Shown here one piece after another: positions 9,022 to 17,184 of a stretch of 64,000 nucleotides of DNA (positions within the stretch are counted from its first letter, which is position 1; each line of letters starts with the position of its first letter). Origin of the DNA: Nocardioides sp. BGMRC 2183 (lineage in GTDB: Bacteria > Actinomycetota > Actinomycetes > Propionibacteriales > Nocardioidaceae); contig VSSA01000002.1 in assembly GCA_008123405.1 (NCBI GenBank), forward strand, positions 310,001 through 374,000. The letters are read 5' to 3'. The notes beneath the pieces were generated by a model that did not search any database, had not been told where the DNA came from, and saw only the letters and a program-made list of their open reading frames with translations. The position numbers were made by a program, and so were the translations under genes.

Positions 9022-9477
9022 ATGAGCAAGCCCGTGCCCGCCGTCACCGACTACCGGCTCGCCCCGCCGGTCATGGCCCGGTTCGTGGGTGCCTACCTGA
9101 TCGTCTTCGCGATCGTCATGCTGATCGCGACGGTGCTGATCGCGTCGATCGACGTCAACGCCGACCTGTTGGTGGTGCTCCTCGCGGTGGGGCTGGTGGG
9201 GCTGTTCGGGCTCGGCTGGTGGCTGCGCGCCCGCCTGGTCGTCGTACGACTCACGACGGCGGGGTACCAGGTGAACCTGGTCCGTGGCGCGGGTGTGCGG
9301 GAGGCGCGGTGGAGCGAGGTCGAGGACGCGGTCGCCGCGTCGCCCCGCGACATCGACTGCGTCGTCCTGCGGCTGCGCACAGGTGGTACGACGACGATCC
9401 CGGTCGAGGTGCTGGCTGCCGACAAGGACGACTTCGCTCGGACGGTCAAGCGCTACCTGCAGGCCGCCAAGCGCTGA
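9022..9477 (+). CDS. Small membrane protein with cytosolic PH-like domain
   Basis: A 151-residue protein beginning MSKPVPAVTDYRLAPP at ATG 9022; an in-frame ATG at 8986 without a ribosome site was not used. Two hydrophobic helices (about 22-43 and 50-70) are followed by a soluble beta-rich domain containing VVVRLTTAGYQV, ARWSEVEDAV and CVVLRLRTGG. This pattern is common in bacterial PH-domain membrane proteins (inference). No enzymatic motif. Confidence 0.7.
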   Translation: MSKPVPAVTDYRLAPPVMARFVGAYLIVFAIVMLIATVLIASIDVNADLLVVLLAVGLVGLFGLGWWLRARLVVVRLTTAGYQVNLVRGAGVREARWSEVEDAVAASPRDIDCVVLRLRTGGTTTIPVEVLAADKDDFARTVKRYLQAAKR

Positions 9478-9559
9478 GCTCGGAAGGGATTCCGGAGGCC
9501 GATTCGGTGCAGGCGAGCCGGTCCTTGTAGCCTTGCCCCGCCGGTGTCACCACCGGTGT

Positions 9560-9649
9560 GGAGGCGTCGCCTAGTCCGGTCTATGGCGCCCGCCTGCTAA
9601 GCGGGTTGAGGGTAACCCCCTCTCGCGGGTTCAAATCCCGCCGCCTCCG
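9560..9649 (+). tRNA. tRNA-Ser (anticodon GCU)
   Basis: Acceptor GGAGGCG pairs with CGCCTCC. The anticodon stem CCCGC/GCGGG encloses loop CTGCTAA, giving anticodon GCT. A long variable arm is present, and the T arm is GCGGGTTCAAATCCCGC. CCA is not encoded, unlike the tRNA-Ser at 8653. Confidence 0.97.
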
Positions 9650-9654
9650 CAGAC

Positions 9655-9691
9655 GTTGGGCCCCGGCGAGTTCCATTCGCCGGGGCCCAAC
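9655..9691 (+). terminator. Hairpin terminator of tRNA-Ser(GCU)
   Basis: Perfect 15-bp arms GTTGGGCCCCGGCGA and TCGCCGGGGCCCAAC with a 7-nt loop, starting 6 bp after the tRNA. No U-tract follows, as is common in high-GC actinobacteria. Confidence 0.85.
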
Positions 9692-9822
9692 GCATCGGAG
9701 GGTGGGCGTGACCGGCGTAGAGTCGGCCTTGGCCAGCAGGTTTCGGGTGACCGTTGTTCGGGTACCTACCGCGCACATACATTGGCGGGACGCTCGGGAC
9801 CCTCAGGATCAGGAGTCTGACA

Positions 9823-9957
9823 ATGAAGAAGTTCGCTCGTCGCACCGCCTTCGCCGCCATCGCAATCGCCGCCACCATCGGTCTCGTGGCAGCGCCCGCT
9901 CCCTCCCACGCACGCGACTCCGGCTGGGGCTACTCCGCTCCGGTCGACGGCGACTGA
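9823..9957 (+). CDS. Tiny secreted peptide precursor
   Basis: A 44-residue precursor starting at ATG 9823, with AGGATCAGGAG upstream as a ribosome site. MKKFARR is followed by a hydrophobic stretch (AAIAIAATIGLVAAP) and a signal-peptidase-like site after PSHA. Cleavage there would release a 14-residue peptide RDSGWGYSAPVDGD. The gene is convergent with a LuxR/TrmB-like regulator whose stop is about 45 bp away. A signalling role is possible but is inference; no maturation or export gene is adjacent. The coding call rests on the excellent signal peptide. Confidence 0.7.
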   Translation: MKKFARRTAFAAIAIAATIGLVAAPAPSHARDSGWGYSAPVDGD

Positions 9958-9982
9958 TCGACGCACAGCGCTGCTCGCCGTA

Positions 9983-10020
9983 CGGCGGCGGGTCCGGACC
10001 TCAGGGTCCGGGCTCGCCGC
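9983..10020. terminator. Bidirectional hairpin between peptide gene and regulator
   Basis: Arms CCGGACC (9994-10000) and GGTCCGG (10005-10011) flank a tetraloop that contains the regulator stop codon. Partial outer pairing of GGCGGCG with CGCCGC extends the stem. It probably terminates both convergent transcripts. Confidence 0.65.
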
Positions 10021-11080
10021 CGTTGTCGTTGGCAGAGGAGTTGGTGTCGGTGGTGCCGCCGGCCGCCGAGCGCTCGTTGGAGTCCTGCCCGGTCACCCCG
10101 AGCTGGCCCATCATGTAGCCGAGCTGGAAACGCGTGTCTGCCTCGTACTCGGCCTTGAGGTCGGCGACGTAGCCGGCGTACGTCCGGGGGCTGACGCCGA
10201 GGCGCTTGGCGCTGACCGCGTCGGCGTGGCCCTCGATCAACATCCGGATCGTCATCGCCCGCTGCTCGGCGGCGATCTCCCGCATCACCGAGGTCTGGGT
10301 GGAGACGAACTGGTGGCCGCGGGCGAAGGCGCGGTAGAAGACGTCGACCAGGTAGGCGACGATCCCCGGATCCCGTACGGCGATCGCGGTGGCCGGCCCG
10401 TCCGCCCCCGGAATCACCGCGACTCGACGGTCGACGACGATCATCCGGTTGAAGAACTCATCGAGGGTGCGGACCTCCGCCCCCTTCTCGGTGATCTGGG
10501 CGACGTACTTGTGGGTGATCGCCTGACGTCGCGCGCTGTGCTGATAGAGCGTGCGCATCGTGACCCCGCGCTCGAGAGCCTCGAGGTCGCGCAGCGCTGC
10601 CGCAGCCAACGACTGTGCATCGCGACCTGCCTGGGGTTGCGCGGTCAGCAGTTCGTCCTCGGCCTCGGCGAGCAGGGCGTTGAGGTAGGGGCTGATCGCC
10701 TCGCGGTGCAGGTAGGTGAGCGGACCCGAGGACTCCGACTGCGGGGAGCGGCGCCAGGACTGGCTCAGCGTGCCGAACACTTTGGTCCACCGCGCGGACT
10801 CCTCGAGCAGTCGCGCGCCCTCCGCGCCCAGCGGAGCCACCACCCGCGACTGCGAGGCAGCAGGGTCGATGGGACGCCACATCGAGGTGTCCGGGTCGCT
10901 CACCACCAGACCCATGTCGACCAGGAGGTCGAACGCCCGGCGTTGCGGCGCCCCGTCCGCGATCCGGGGGTCATCGGTGTGGATGCCCTTCTCCTCCACA
11001 GCCGCCTCGTAGAGGGCGATGGCGTCGGACTCGAACACCTCGCGGTCCTCAGGCGGGTATCCAGGCATGGGTCGCATCAT
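10001..11080 (-). CDS. LuxR/TrmB-like transcriptional regulator
   Basis: About 359 residues from ATG 11080; in-frame ATGs at 11125 and 11068 are alternatives, and no ribosome site decides. The N-terminal half resembles a winged-helix region (RRAFDLLVDMGLV). The middle resembles the TrmB/phospholipase-D-like sensor module (MRTLYQHSARR, EVRTLDEFFNRMIVVDRRVAVIP). A C-terminal helix-turn-helix carries AKRLGVSPRTYAGYVADL. Regulators of this build are common in Streptomyces-type actinobacteria. It ends in a low-complexity Gly/Asn/Ser tail. The convergent small secreted peptide is a candidate ligand or target (inference). Confidence 0.75.
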   Translation of the reverse strand: MMRPMPGYPPEDREVFESDAIALYEAAVEEKGIHTDDPRIADGAPQRRAFDLLVDMGLVVSDPDTSMWRPIDPAASQSRVVAPLGAEGARLLEESARWTKVFGTLSQSWRRSPQSESSGPLTYLHREAISPYLNALLAEAEDELLTAQPQAGRDAQSLAAAALRDLEALERGVTMRTLYQHSARRQAITHKYVAQITEKGAEVRTLDEFFNRMIVVDRRVAVIPGADGPATAIAVRDPGIVAYLVDVFYRAFARGHQFVSTQTSVMREIAAEQRAMTIRMLIEGHADAVSAKRLGVSPRTYAGYVADLKAEYEADTRFQLGYMMGQLGVTGQDSNERSAAGGTTDTNSSANDNGGEPGP

Positions 11081-11172
11081 TTCACAGCCGCCGGTGATCC
11101 CGCCGTTGCTGCGCTGATTCGGCATCGGACGACAGGCTCGGCTATCCTCGTCCGGTCGCCTGATGGCGGCGG

Positions 11173-11245
11173 GCGCCTGTAGCTCAACGGATAGAGCATC
11201 TGACTACGGATCAGAAGGTTTGGGGTTCGAATCCCTACAGGCGCG
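11173..11245 (+). tRNA. tRNA-Arg (anticodon ACG)
   Basis: Acceptor GCGCCTG pairs with CAGGCGC. The anticodon stem TCTGA/TCAGA encloses CTACGGA, giving anticodon ACG. The T arm is TGGGGTTCGAATCCCTA. It lies immediately upstream of an excisionase/integrase pair, which suggests its 3' end is the attachment site of the element that follows. Confidence 0.97.
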
Positions 11246-11404
11246 CAAGACCTGCAGGTCAGGCGCGTGGGCACCGTCCTTGAAGAAGGAGGACGAGTGC
11301 CCACTCTCCATTTATTCTCCACTTATGGCCGCGCGAGCGGGCCGCTGCTGAGGGTGTTCGGCCCGTCTCGATCGGGCACGGCGTGGCTGGCTCACCTCGA
11401 TGTC

Positions 11405-11674
11405 ATGGACACCACTGACACCAACCAGAACGACCGCCCGGCCACGATCGGCGAGGTCCGCTCGGGCGCCATCGAGCAGATCCTGACCCTCTCCCAACTG
11501 TGCGACCACCTGCACGTGTCCGCGCAGACCATCTACGACCTCCGCTGCCAGGGGCGCGGGCCACACGGCTTCCGGGTCGGTCGCGAACTGCGGTTCCGGG
11601 TGAGTGAGGTCGAGGCGTGGCTGGAGCGGCTGGAGCACGACGACGCCTGCCGACATGACGTCGGAGCCCGATAA
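11405..11674 (+). CDS. Excisionase-like helix-turn-helix protein
   Basis: An 89-residue MerR/excisionase-type DNA-binding protein (helix-turn-helix 17 class). The core is ILTLSQLCDHLHVSAQTIYD (about 26-45), followed by FRVGRELRFRVSEVEAWLERL, the classic wing of Xis-like proteins. The start at ATG 11405 (MDTTDTNQ) was chosen over an upstream in-frame ATG at 11267, which would add a non-homologous extension. Its stop overlaps the integrase start by one base (TAATG). It should direct excision of the element. Confidence 0.85.
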   Translation: MDTTDTNQNDRPATIGEVRSGAIEQILTLSQLCDHLHVSAQTIYDLRCQGRGPHGFRVGRELRFRVSEVEAWLERLEHDDACRHDVGAR

Positions 11675-12942
11675 TGGCCGGGCGGCCCCGGACGCCCGTC
11701 GGGACGTTCGGTGCGATCAACGTCCGCCGACGAGGTCCACGCGTCATCGCCGAGACCAGGGTGCGCGACCTCGACGGTCGCCTGCGGAGGGTGAGCGCCA
11801 CAGCGGGTACGGCGGCTGCGGCCCGGCGCGGGTTGCAGGAGAAGCTGCAGCGCCGTCCGTCGTACGGGATCGGCCAGGTCTTGAGCCATGACAGTAGGTT
11901 CGGCACGCTGGTCGAGCTGTGGCTCGCTGATCTCGAGACACAGGACTTGGCGGGCGGCACCAAGGAGCGCTACCGCGACCACGTGAGGTTGCACGTCCTG
12001 CCGGCGTTCGAGCACTTCACTCTCGGAGAGATCACCACCGGGCGGGTCGAGCAGTTCCTCCGATCCCAGGCGGCCTACTCCTATGCCCGTGCCCAGCACT
12101 CGCGCACGATGTTGAACCTGCTGTTCGGGTACGCCCTGCGCAACGACGCGATGACCCGGAACCCGGTGGAGGGGACCTCGCAACTGCGGAAGCCCAAGAG
12201 CGTCCCCGAGGCGCTCACGTCTGAGCAGATCCAGGTGTTGCGGGATGCTGCGGCGCGGTGGCGGACGGAGCCGGGGTTGCCGGGCCCGAAGAGTGATGGG
12301 CAGGTCCGCGACCTCATCGAGGTCCTGCTCGGGACCGGGATGCGGCCCGGGGAGGTGCTGGCGGTGCGGGCCTGCGACGTCCACGACGGCCCGGCCGGGA
12401 TGGTGGTGCGGGTGACCGGCACCGTGGTGCAGCGCAAGTCCACCGGGACAATCCGGCAGGCACATCCGAAGAGTGAGAGCTCGGTGCGGGCGATCCCGGT
12501 GCCGGAGTTCGCCGCGGTCGTGCTGCGACGCCGGCTTGCTGGGATCGGTGCGGAGGAGTGTGAGCGCACGGTGTTCGCGAACCGCAACGGCGGGGTGCTG
12601 AGCCCGTACAACGTGCGGCGGACGTTCCGGGAGATGGTCGAGCTCGCTGGGCTCGGCGAGTCGGGGATCAGTCTGCGGTGGTTCAGGCGTACGGCGGCGA
12701 CGGTGATCGCCCGCACGATGGGCACCGGTGCGGCGGCCACCCTGTTGGGCCACACCTCGACCGCGGTCACCGAGGGGCATTACGTCGAGCCGGACCTGAC
12801 CACCGACCACACCCCGGCGAGTGAGTTGGAGCGGGTGCTGGGGCCGGCCGGGGCGGGTCGGGCGGTGTTGGCGCGGCCGGCGACCTTCGGCGAGCAGCTC
12901 GAACTCGATGCGCTGGTCGACGACGAGAACGAACCAACCTGA
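11674..12942 (+). CDS. Tyrosine site-specific integrase
   Basis: A 422-residue phage-type integrase. An N-terminal arm-binding region and a SAM-like core-binding domain (about 70-165) precede the catalytic domain. Box I Arg is in LLGTGMRPGEVLAV (about 220-233). Box II region is ISLRWFRRTAATV (about 333-345). LLGHTSTAVTEGHYVE supplies the late His and the nucleophilic Tyr. The usual first His of box II (HxLR) appears as Arg, which is odd. It is coupled to the excisionase-like gene and adjacent to tRNA-Arg, typical of actinomycete integrative elements. Confidence 0.93.
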   Translation: MAGRPRTPVGTFGAINVRRRGPRVIAETRVRDLDGRLRRVSATAGTAAAARRGLQEKLQRRPSYGIGQVLSHDSRFGTLVELWLADLETQDLAGGTKERYRDHVRLHVLPAFEHFTLGEITTGRVEQFLRSQAAYSYARAQHSRTMLNLLFGYALRNDAMTRNPVEGTSQLRKPKSVPEALTSEQIQVLRDAAARWRTEPGLPGPKSDGQVRDLIEVLLGTGMRPGEVLAVRACDVHDGPAGMVVRVTGTVVQRKSTGTIRQAHPKSESSVRAIPVPEFAAVVLRRRLAGIGAEECERTVFANRNGGVLSPYNVRRTFREMVELAGLGESGISLRWFRRTAATVIARTMGTGAAATLLGHTSTAVTEGHYVEPDLTTDHTPASELERVLGPAGAGRAVLARPATFGEQLELDALVDDENEPT

Positions 12943-13277
12943 TCTGTGTCGTGTCGGGCGACGGAAGTCGGCGCCCGATGTCTGCTAGTTCGGGCCGGTG
13001 GTGTTGAGCCAACACCACCGGCACCCTCGACCCGCCTGACGGGCTCTGGAGGACGCCGGAAGACGCGCTGAGCGATCGCAAGTCTCCTTCCGCATTCAGC
13101 TGCACCCTCAACAGAACGGCTCAACCACGCCTGAGCTGAACTCATCAAGCGCACTGTCCCGCTTGCCGATCTGAATCCGATCCATGGACCGTCGTACGCC
13201 CTCCTCAACACCCGGCCACACGGGGTGCAGATCAAGGTCGTGGAGAAGTCGGCGCACCTGGGTGGCATGGCTGGTGA
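12943..13277. other. Noncoding gap between integrase and relaxase (possible oriT region)
   Basis: 335 bp without a credible gene in any frame. It contains the hairpin at 12994-13022. MobF relaxase genes often lie beside their transfer origin, so this is the place to look for oriT, but no nic-site consensus was recognised. Confidence 0.4.
12994..13022 (+). terminator. Perfect hairpin after integrase gene
   Basis: 13-bp arms GCCGGTGGTGTTG and CAACACCACCGGC around a 3-nt loop, 51 bp after the integrase stop. It is probably its terminator. A role in the transfer origin cannot be excluded, because the relaxase gene starts 255 bp further on. Confidence 0.7.
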
Positions 13278-16200
13278 GTGGTCGTGACGGTGTCGATGCG
13301 TCGGATGTCGGCGGGCGAGGGGTATCGGTACCTGTTGAAGAGTGTCGCCGTGGGTGACGGCGCTCGCGTGTTGTCGACGCCGTTGACGCGGTACTACACC
13401 GAAGCCGGGACCCCACCGGGGCGGTGGATGGGCTCCGGGCTCGCCACGTTCGGCGACGGGCAGCTCGAGCCGGGGATGCAGGTCAGCGAGGAGCAGCTGG
13501 CGTTGCTGATCGGGATGGGACGGGACCCGATCACCGGCGACCAACTCGGCCGCGCCTATCCGACCTACAAGCCCCTCGCCGACCGCGTCGCGGACCGTGT
13601 GGCCGAACTGGACCAGGACCTCTCCTCGGAGGACCGCGCGACCGAGACCACCCGCATCCACGCCGAAGAGACCCGCGACGGCGGCCGGACGGCGGTGGCG
13701 GGGTTCGATCTGACGTTCAGTGTGCCGAAGTCGGTCTCGATCCTGTGGGCCGTCGCCGACGCAGACGTGCAGGAGAGGATCGTGGCCGCCCACCATGCCG
13801 CGGTCGCCGACGTGATGGATCTGTTTGAACGCGAGGTGGCCGCGACCCGGGCCGGGTTCGCCGACACCGATGGGGCGGTCGCCCAGGTCGGCGTTGCCGG
13901 TGTCGCCGCGGTCGCCTACGACCACGTGGATTCCCGTGCTGGGGATCCGCAGCTGCATACGCATGTGGTGGTCTCGAACAAAGTCCGCACCCTGCTGGAT
14001 GGCCGGTGGCGCAGCCTGGACGGACGCTCGGTCTACGCCGCCCGGGTCGGGCTCTCGGAGCACTACAACGCCCTGCTCGCCGACCGCCTCACCTGCGAGG
14101 TCGGAGTGGCGTGGGAGCGGCGCGACCGTGGTGCCGATCGGAACCCGAGGTGGGAGATCACCGGCATCGGCGATGACCTGATCGGCGAGTTCTCCAGCCG
14201 GACCAGGGAGATCGAGGTCGAGAAGCACCGCCTCATCGCGGAGTACATGGCGCGGCACGGTCGGCAGCCGTCGGCGAAGACCATCGTGAAGCTCCGCGCG
14301 GAGGCCACGTTGGCGACGCGTCCGCCGAAGGAGGTCCGGTCGCTGGCCGACCTGACCGACGAGTGGCGCCGCCGGGCGCAGGCACACCTCGGTGCCGACC
14401 CGACCGCCTGGGCCGCACCCCTCATCCGGTCTGACCAACGTGGGCCGGTGACGGTCGATGACGTGTCGAGGGCGGTCATCGAGCAGGTCGCCGGCGAGGT
14501 CGTGGCCGCGGTGAGTGTGAAGCGGGCGGTGTGGAACCACTGGAACCTCCTCGCCGAAGCGTCGAAACAGACCATGGGCCTCCGGTTCGCCACCACCCAC
14601 GATCGCGAAGCCGTGATCGGGCTGGTCGTCGACGCCGCCCAGAACCAGTCGGTCCGGTTGACCCCGCCGGAGCTCGCGACCAGCCCCACCACCTTCCGCC
14701 GCGAGGACGGCACGAGCGTGTTCCGACCAAAGCATCTGGAGAAGTACTCCTCCACCGCGCTCCTCGAGGCCGAAGCACGCCTCCTCCACAGGTCGGACGA
14801 GAGCGCTTCGATGGCGCCGCGGGTGCGGCCGCGGGTCGTCGCGCGGGTCCTGGCTCGACACTGCCGGCTCACTGCCGAGCAGCAGAGCGCGGTGCAGTCC
14901 ATTGCGACCTCTGGACGGGCGGTGGATCTGCTGGTTGGGCCGGCGGGTGCGGGGAAGACCACCACGATGCGTGCACTGCGCGCCGCCTGGGTTGTGGAGC
15001 ACGGGCGTCGCAGTGTGGTCGGGTTAGCGCCCTCCGCGATGGCCGCCCAAGCCCTCGCGGCCGATCTGGGGGTGGGGTGTGAGAACACCGCGAAGTGGCT
15101 CCACGACCACGAAAACAACCGACGGCAGGGCCACACCACCCTCCGGCCCGGGCAGCTGGTCATCGTCGACGAAGCCACGCTCGCCGACACCAGGACGCTC
15201 GACAAGATCACCACGATCGCCGCGGAGGCGAGGGCGAAGGTGCTGCTGGTCGGCGACCCCCACCAGCTCCAGTCGGTCGACGCCGGCGGCGCCTTCGCGC
15301 TCCTCGTCGACCGGCGACCGGACGCACCCGCCCTGACCGAGCTCCACCGGTTCACCCACGCCTGGGAGAAGGACGCCACCCTCGCGCTGAGCCGCGGGGA
15401 GGTCGAGGTGATCGGCACCTACACCCGCCACGACCGCATCCGCGAAGGCTTGACCGAGGAGATGCTCGATGCCGCCTACGCCGCGTGGCGTGCCGACTGC
15501 GCCGCCGGATTGCAGAGCATCCTGGTCACCGAATCCACCCACGCCGTCCAAGCGTTGAACGAACGAGCCCGCGCCGAACGCCTCCTGCACGCCGACTCGG
15601 TCGACGGCAGGGAGGCGCAGTTGGCTGACGGCAGCCGAGCTTCCACCGGGGACGTGGTGATCACCCGTCGCAACGACCGCACCCTCCAGGTCAGCGCCGG
15701 TGGGTGGGTGAAGAACGGCGACCGCTGGACCATCACCGCCGTCCGCGTCGACGGTTCGGTCGTCGTACAGCGCCTCGACAGATCGGACGGCCGACTGCCG
15801 CGGGGGAGTGGCCGCGCGGCATTGCCACCCGAGTATGCGGCCGAGCACCTCGACCTGGGGTACGCGATCACCGCCCACCGCGCCCAAGGCGTCACCGTCG
15901 ACACCGCCCACGTCGTGGTCACCGGCGCGACGACACGGGAGAACCTGTACGTCGCGATGACCCGCGGCCGCGACTCCAACATCGCCTACGTCACCCTCGA
16001 CCAACCCGACGACACCCACACCACCCCCGAACCCGATGACGTCACCGCCCACACCGTGCTCTACGGCGTCCTGCACCACACCGGCACGAACCTCAGCGCG
16101 CACCAGACCATCGAGGCCGAACACGAACTTCATGGCAGCATCACCCGGCTCGCGGCCGAGTTGGAGACCATCGCCGCCGACGCCCAACACGACCGCTTCA

Positions 16201-16844
16201 CCGACCTCCTCGCCCGGTCCGGCCTCACCACCAACCAGCACGCCGCAGTCCTGGACTCGGCCGCGTTCGGGCCACTCACCGCCGCGATGCGGCGGGCCGA
16301 GGCCTACCACCACGACCTCGACACCCTCCTGCCACGCATTGTTGGCCAGCACCACCTCGACGACGCCGACGACATCGCGGCCGTCCTCACCCACCGCCTC
16401 GACAGCGCCGCAGCACGCCCACCACGAGGCTGCCGCCAGCAGCCCAAGCTGATCGCCGGCCTCATCCCCGAACCCCTCGACCCCATGACGGACGACCACC
16501 GACACGCCATCGCCGAACGCAAGAACATTATCGAAACCCGCGCCCGCGCACTCGCCGAACAAGCCCTCGCAGACCGAGCCCCCTGGACCCGCCGCCTCGG
16601 AATACCACCCACCGATAGAGCCGATCGTGAACGGTGGCTCCAAGCGCTCACCACCATCGCCGCCTACCGCGACCGCCACCAAGTCACCGTGTACGAGCCG
16701 GTCGGCACGGAAGGCAACTATGACGTACGCCATCGTGACCGTCAGAGTGCTCTCCAAGCCGTGCGCTCGGCGCAGACCATGGTGAACGCAGCGCACGTCT
16801 GGGGTGCAGTAGAAGCCGAGGAGCACACAGTCGCGCGAGGATGA
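13278..16844 (+). CDS. MobF-family conjugative relaxase-helicase (TraA/TrwC type)
   Basis: A 1188-residue protein that nicks DNA at a transfer origin and unwinds it. The relaxase domain (about 1-400) has the tandem Tyr in TRYYTEAGTPPGRW (39-40) and the three-His metal motif in DPQLHTHVVVSN (about 222-233). The second half is a RecD-like superfamily 1 helicase: Walker A GPAGAGKTTTMRAL (about 553), Walker B LVIVDEATL (about 630), and late motifs ITAHRAQGVTVDTAHVVV and ENLYVAMTRGRD. A helical C-terminal extension follows. GTG 13278 or GTG 13284 could be the start. No coupling protein or secretion genes are nearby, so it may need a helper element. Confidence 0.93.
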   Translation: MVVTVSMRRMSAGEGYRYLLKSVAVGDGARVLSTPLTRYYTEAGTPPGRWMGSGLATFGDGQLEPGMQVSEEQLALLIGMGRDPITGDQLGRAYPTYKPLADRVADRVAELDQDLSSEDRATETTRIHAEETRDGGRTAVAGFDLTFSVPKSVSILWAVADADVQERIVAAHHAAVADVMDLFEREVAATRAGFADTDGAVAQVGVAGVAAVAYDHVDSRAGDPQLHTHVVVSNKVRTLLDGRWRSLDGRSVYAARVGLSEHYNALLADRLTCEVGVAWERRDRGADRNPRWEITGIGDDLIGEFSSRTREIEVEKHRLIAEYMARHGRQPSAKTIVKLRAEATLATRPPKEVRSLADLTDEWRRRAQAHLGADPTAWAAPLIRSDQRGPVTVDDVSRAVIEQVAGEVVAAVSVKRAVWNHWNLLAEASKQTMGLRFATTHDREAVIGLVVDAAQNQSVRLTPPELATSPTTFRREDGTSVFRPKHLEKYSSTALLEAEARLLHRSDESASMAPRVRPRVVARVLARHCRLTAEQQSAVQSIATSGRAVDLLVGPAGAGKTTTMRALRAAWVVEHGRRSVVGLAPSAMAAQALAADLGVGCENTAKWLHDHENNRRQGHTTLRPGQLVIVDEATLADTRTLDKITTIAAEARAKVLLVGDPHQLQSVDAGGAFALLVDRRPDAPALTELHRFTHAWEKDATLALSRGEVEVIGTYTRHDRIREGLTEEMLDAAYAAWRADCAAGLQSILVTESTHAVQALNERARAERLLHADSVDGREAQLADGSRASTGDVVITRRNDRTLQVSAGGWVKNGDRWTITAVRVDGSVVVQRLDRSDGRLPRGSGRAALPPEYAAEHLDLGYAITAHRAQGVTVDTAHVVVTGATTRENLYVAMTRGRDSNIAYVTLDQPDDTHTTPEPDDVTAHTVLYGVLHHTGTNLSAHQTIEAEHELHGSITRLAAELETIAADAQHDRFTDLLARSGLTTNQHAAVLDSAAFGPLTAAMRRAEAYHHDLDTLLPRIVGQHHLDDADDIAAVLTHRLDSAAARPPRGCRQQPKLIAGLIPEPLDPMTDDHRHAIAERKNIIETRARALAEQALADRAPWTRRLGIPPTDRADRERWLQALTTIAAYRDRHQVTVYEPVGTEGNYDVRHRDRQSALQAVRSAQTMVNAAHVWGAVEAEEHTVARG

Positions 16845-16853
16845 CGCCCCCCG

Positions 16854-17184
16854 ATGCCTTCGGCTGCGATCCGAATCCGACGACTGATCGGCTTGGCCGT
16901 GGACCCGGACCGTCTGCTGGTGGTGTCATCAAGACCACTGCACGACCTGGCGCGGCGATGGAACCAGCTCGTGAGAAATCACGGCTTCCCAAGAGCAGAT
17001 CGAAGCCCTGGTTCGCACTGCGCCTGAACTGCTCAAGTTGCACGAAGTCCGCGTCGAGATGGTCCTGCTGCACGAGTAGGCGGCCGAGTTCGAGTGGTCA
17101 GACCGGGCTGACGAACCGGAGGAGGTGCTGCGGCAAAACTCGGCCTCCGTGGGGCGCACGACGGTCGCACGCGCGATTCGCTAG
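16854..17184 (+). pseudogene. Decayed small gene downstream of relaxase
   Basis: A reading frame opens at ATG 16854, 9 bp after the relaxase stop (MPSAAIRIRRLIGLAVDPD, later LHDLARRWNQLVRN). Sense then continues in the +1 frame from about 16975 (ITASQEQIEALVRTAPELL and VEMVLLHE). An in-frame TAG interrupts at 17077-17079, and coding-like sequence resumes (AAEFEWSDRADEPEEVL) to a stop at 17182-17184. One frameshift plus one nonsense codon suggest a dead gene of the mobile element. Family not recognised. Confidence 0.55.

Noticed and set aside
9558-10118. An open frame starting inside the tRNA-Ser(GCU) gene
   Set aside because: It reads through a tRNA and a terminator and covers the secreted-peptide gene in another frame.
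12780-15002. A 740-codon open frame on the minus strand
   Set aside because: Antisense to the integrase end and relaxase; no motif. The relaxase frame carries every expected motif.
15024-16826. A 600-codon Gly/Val-rich open frame on the minus strand
   Set aside because: Antisense to the helicase half of the relaxase; composition reflects codon-position GC only.
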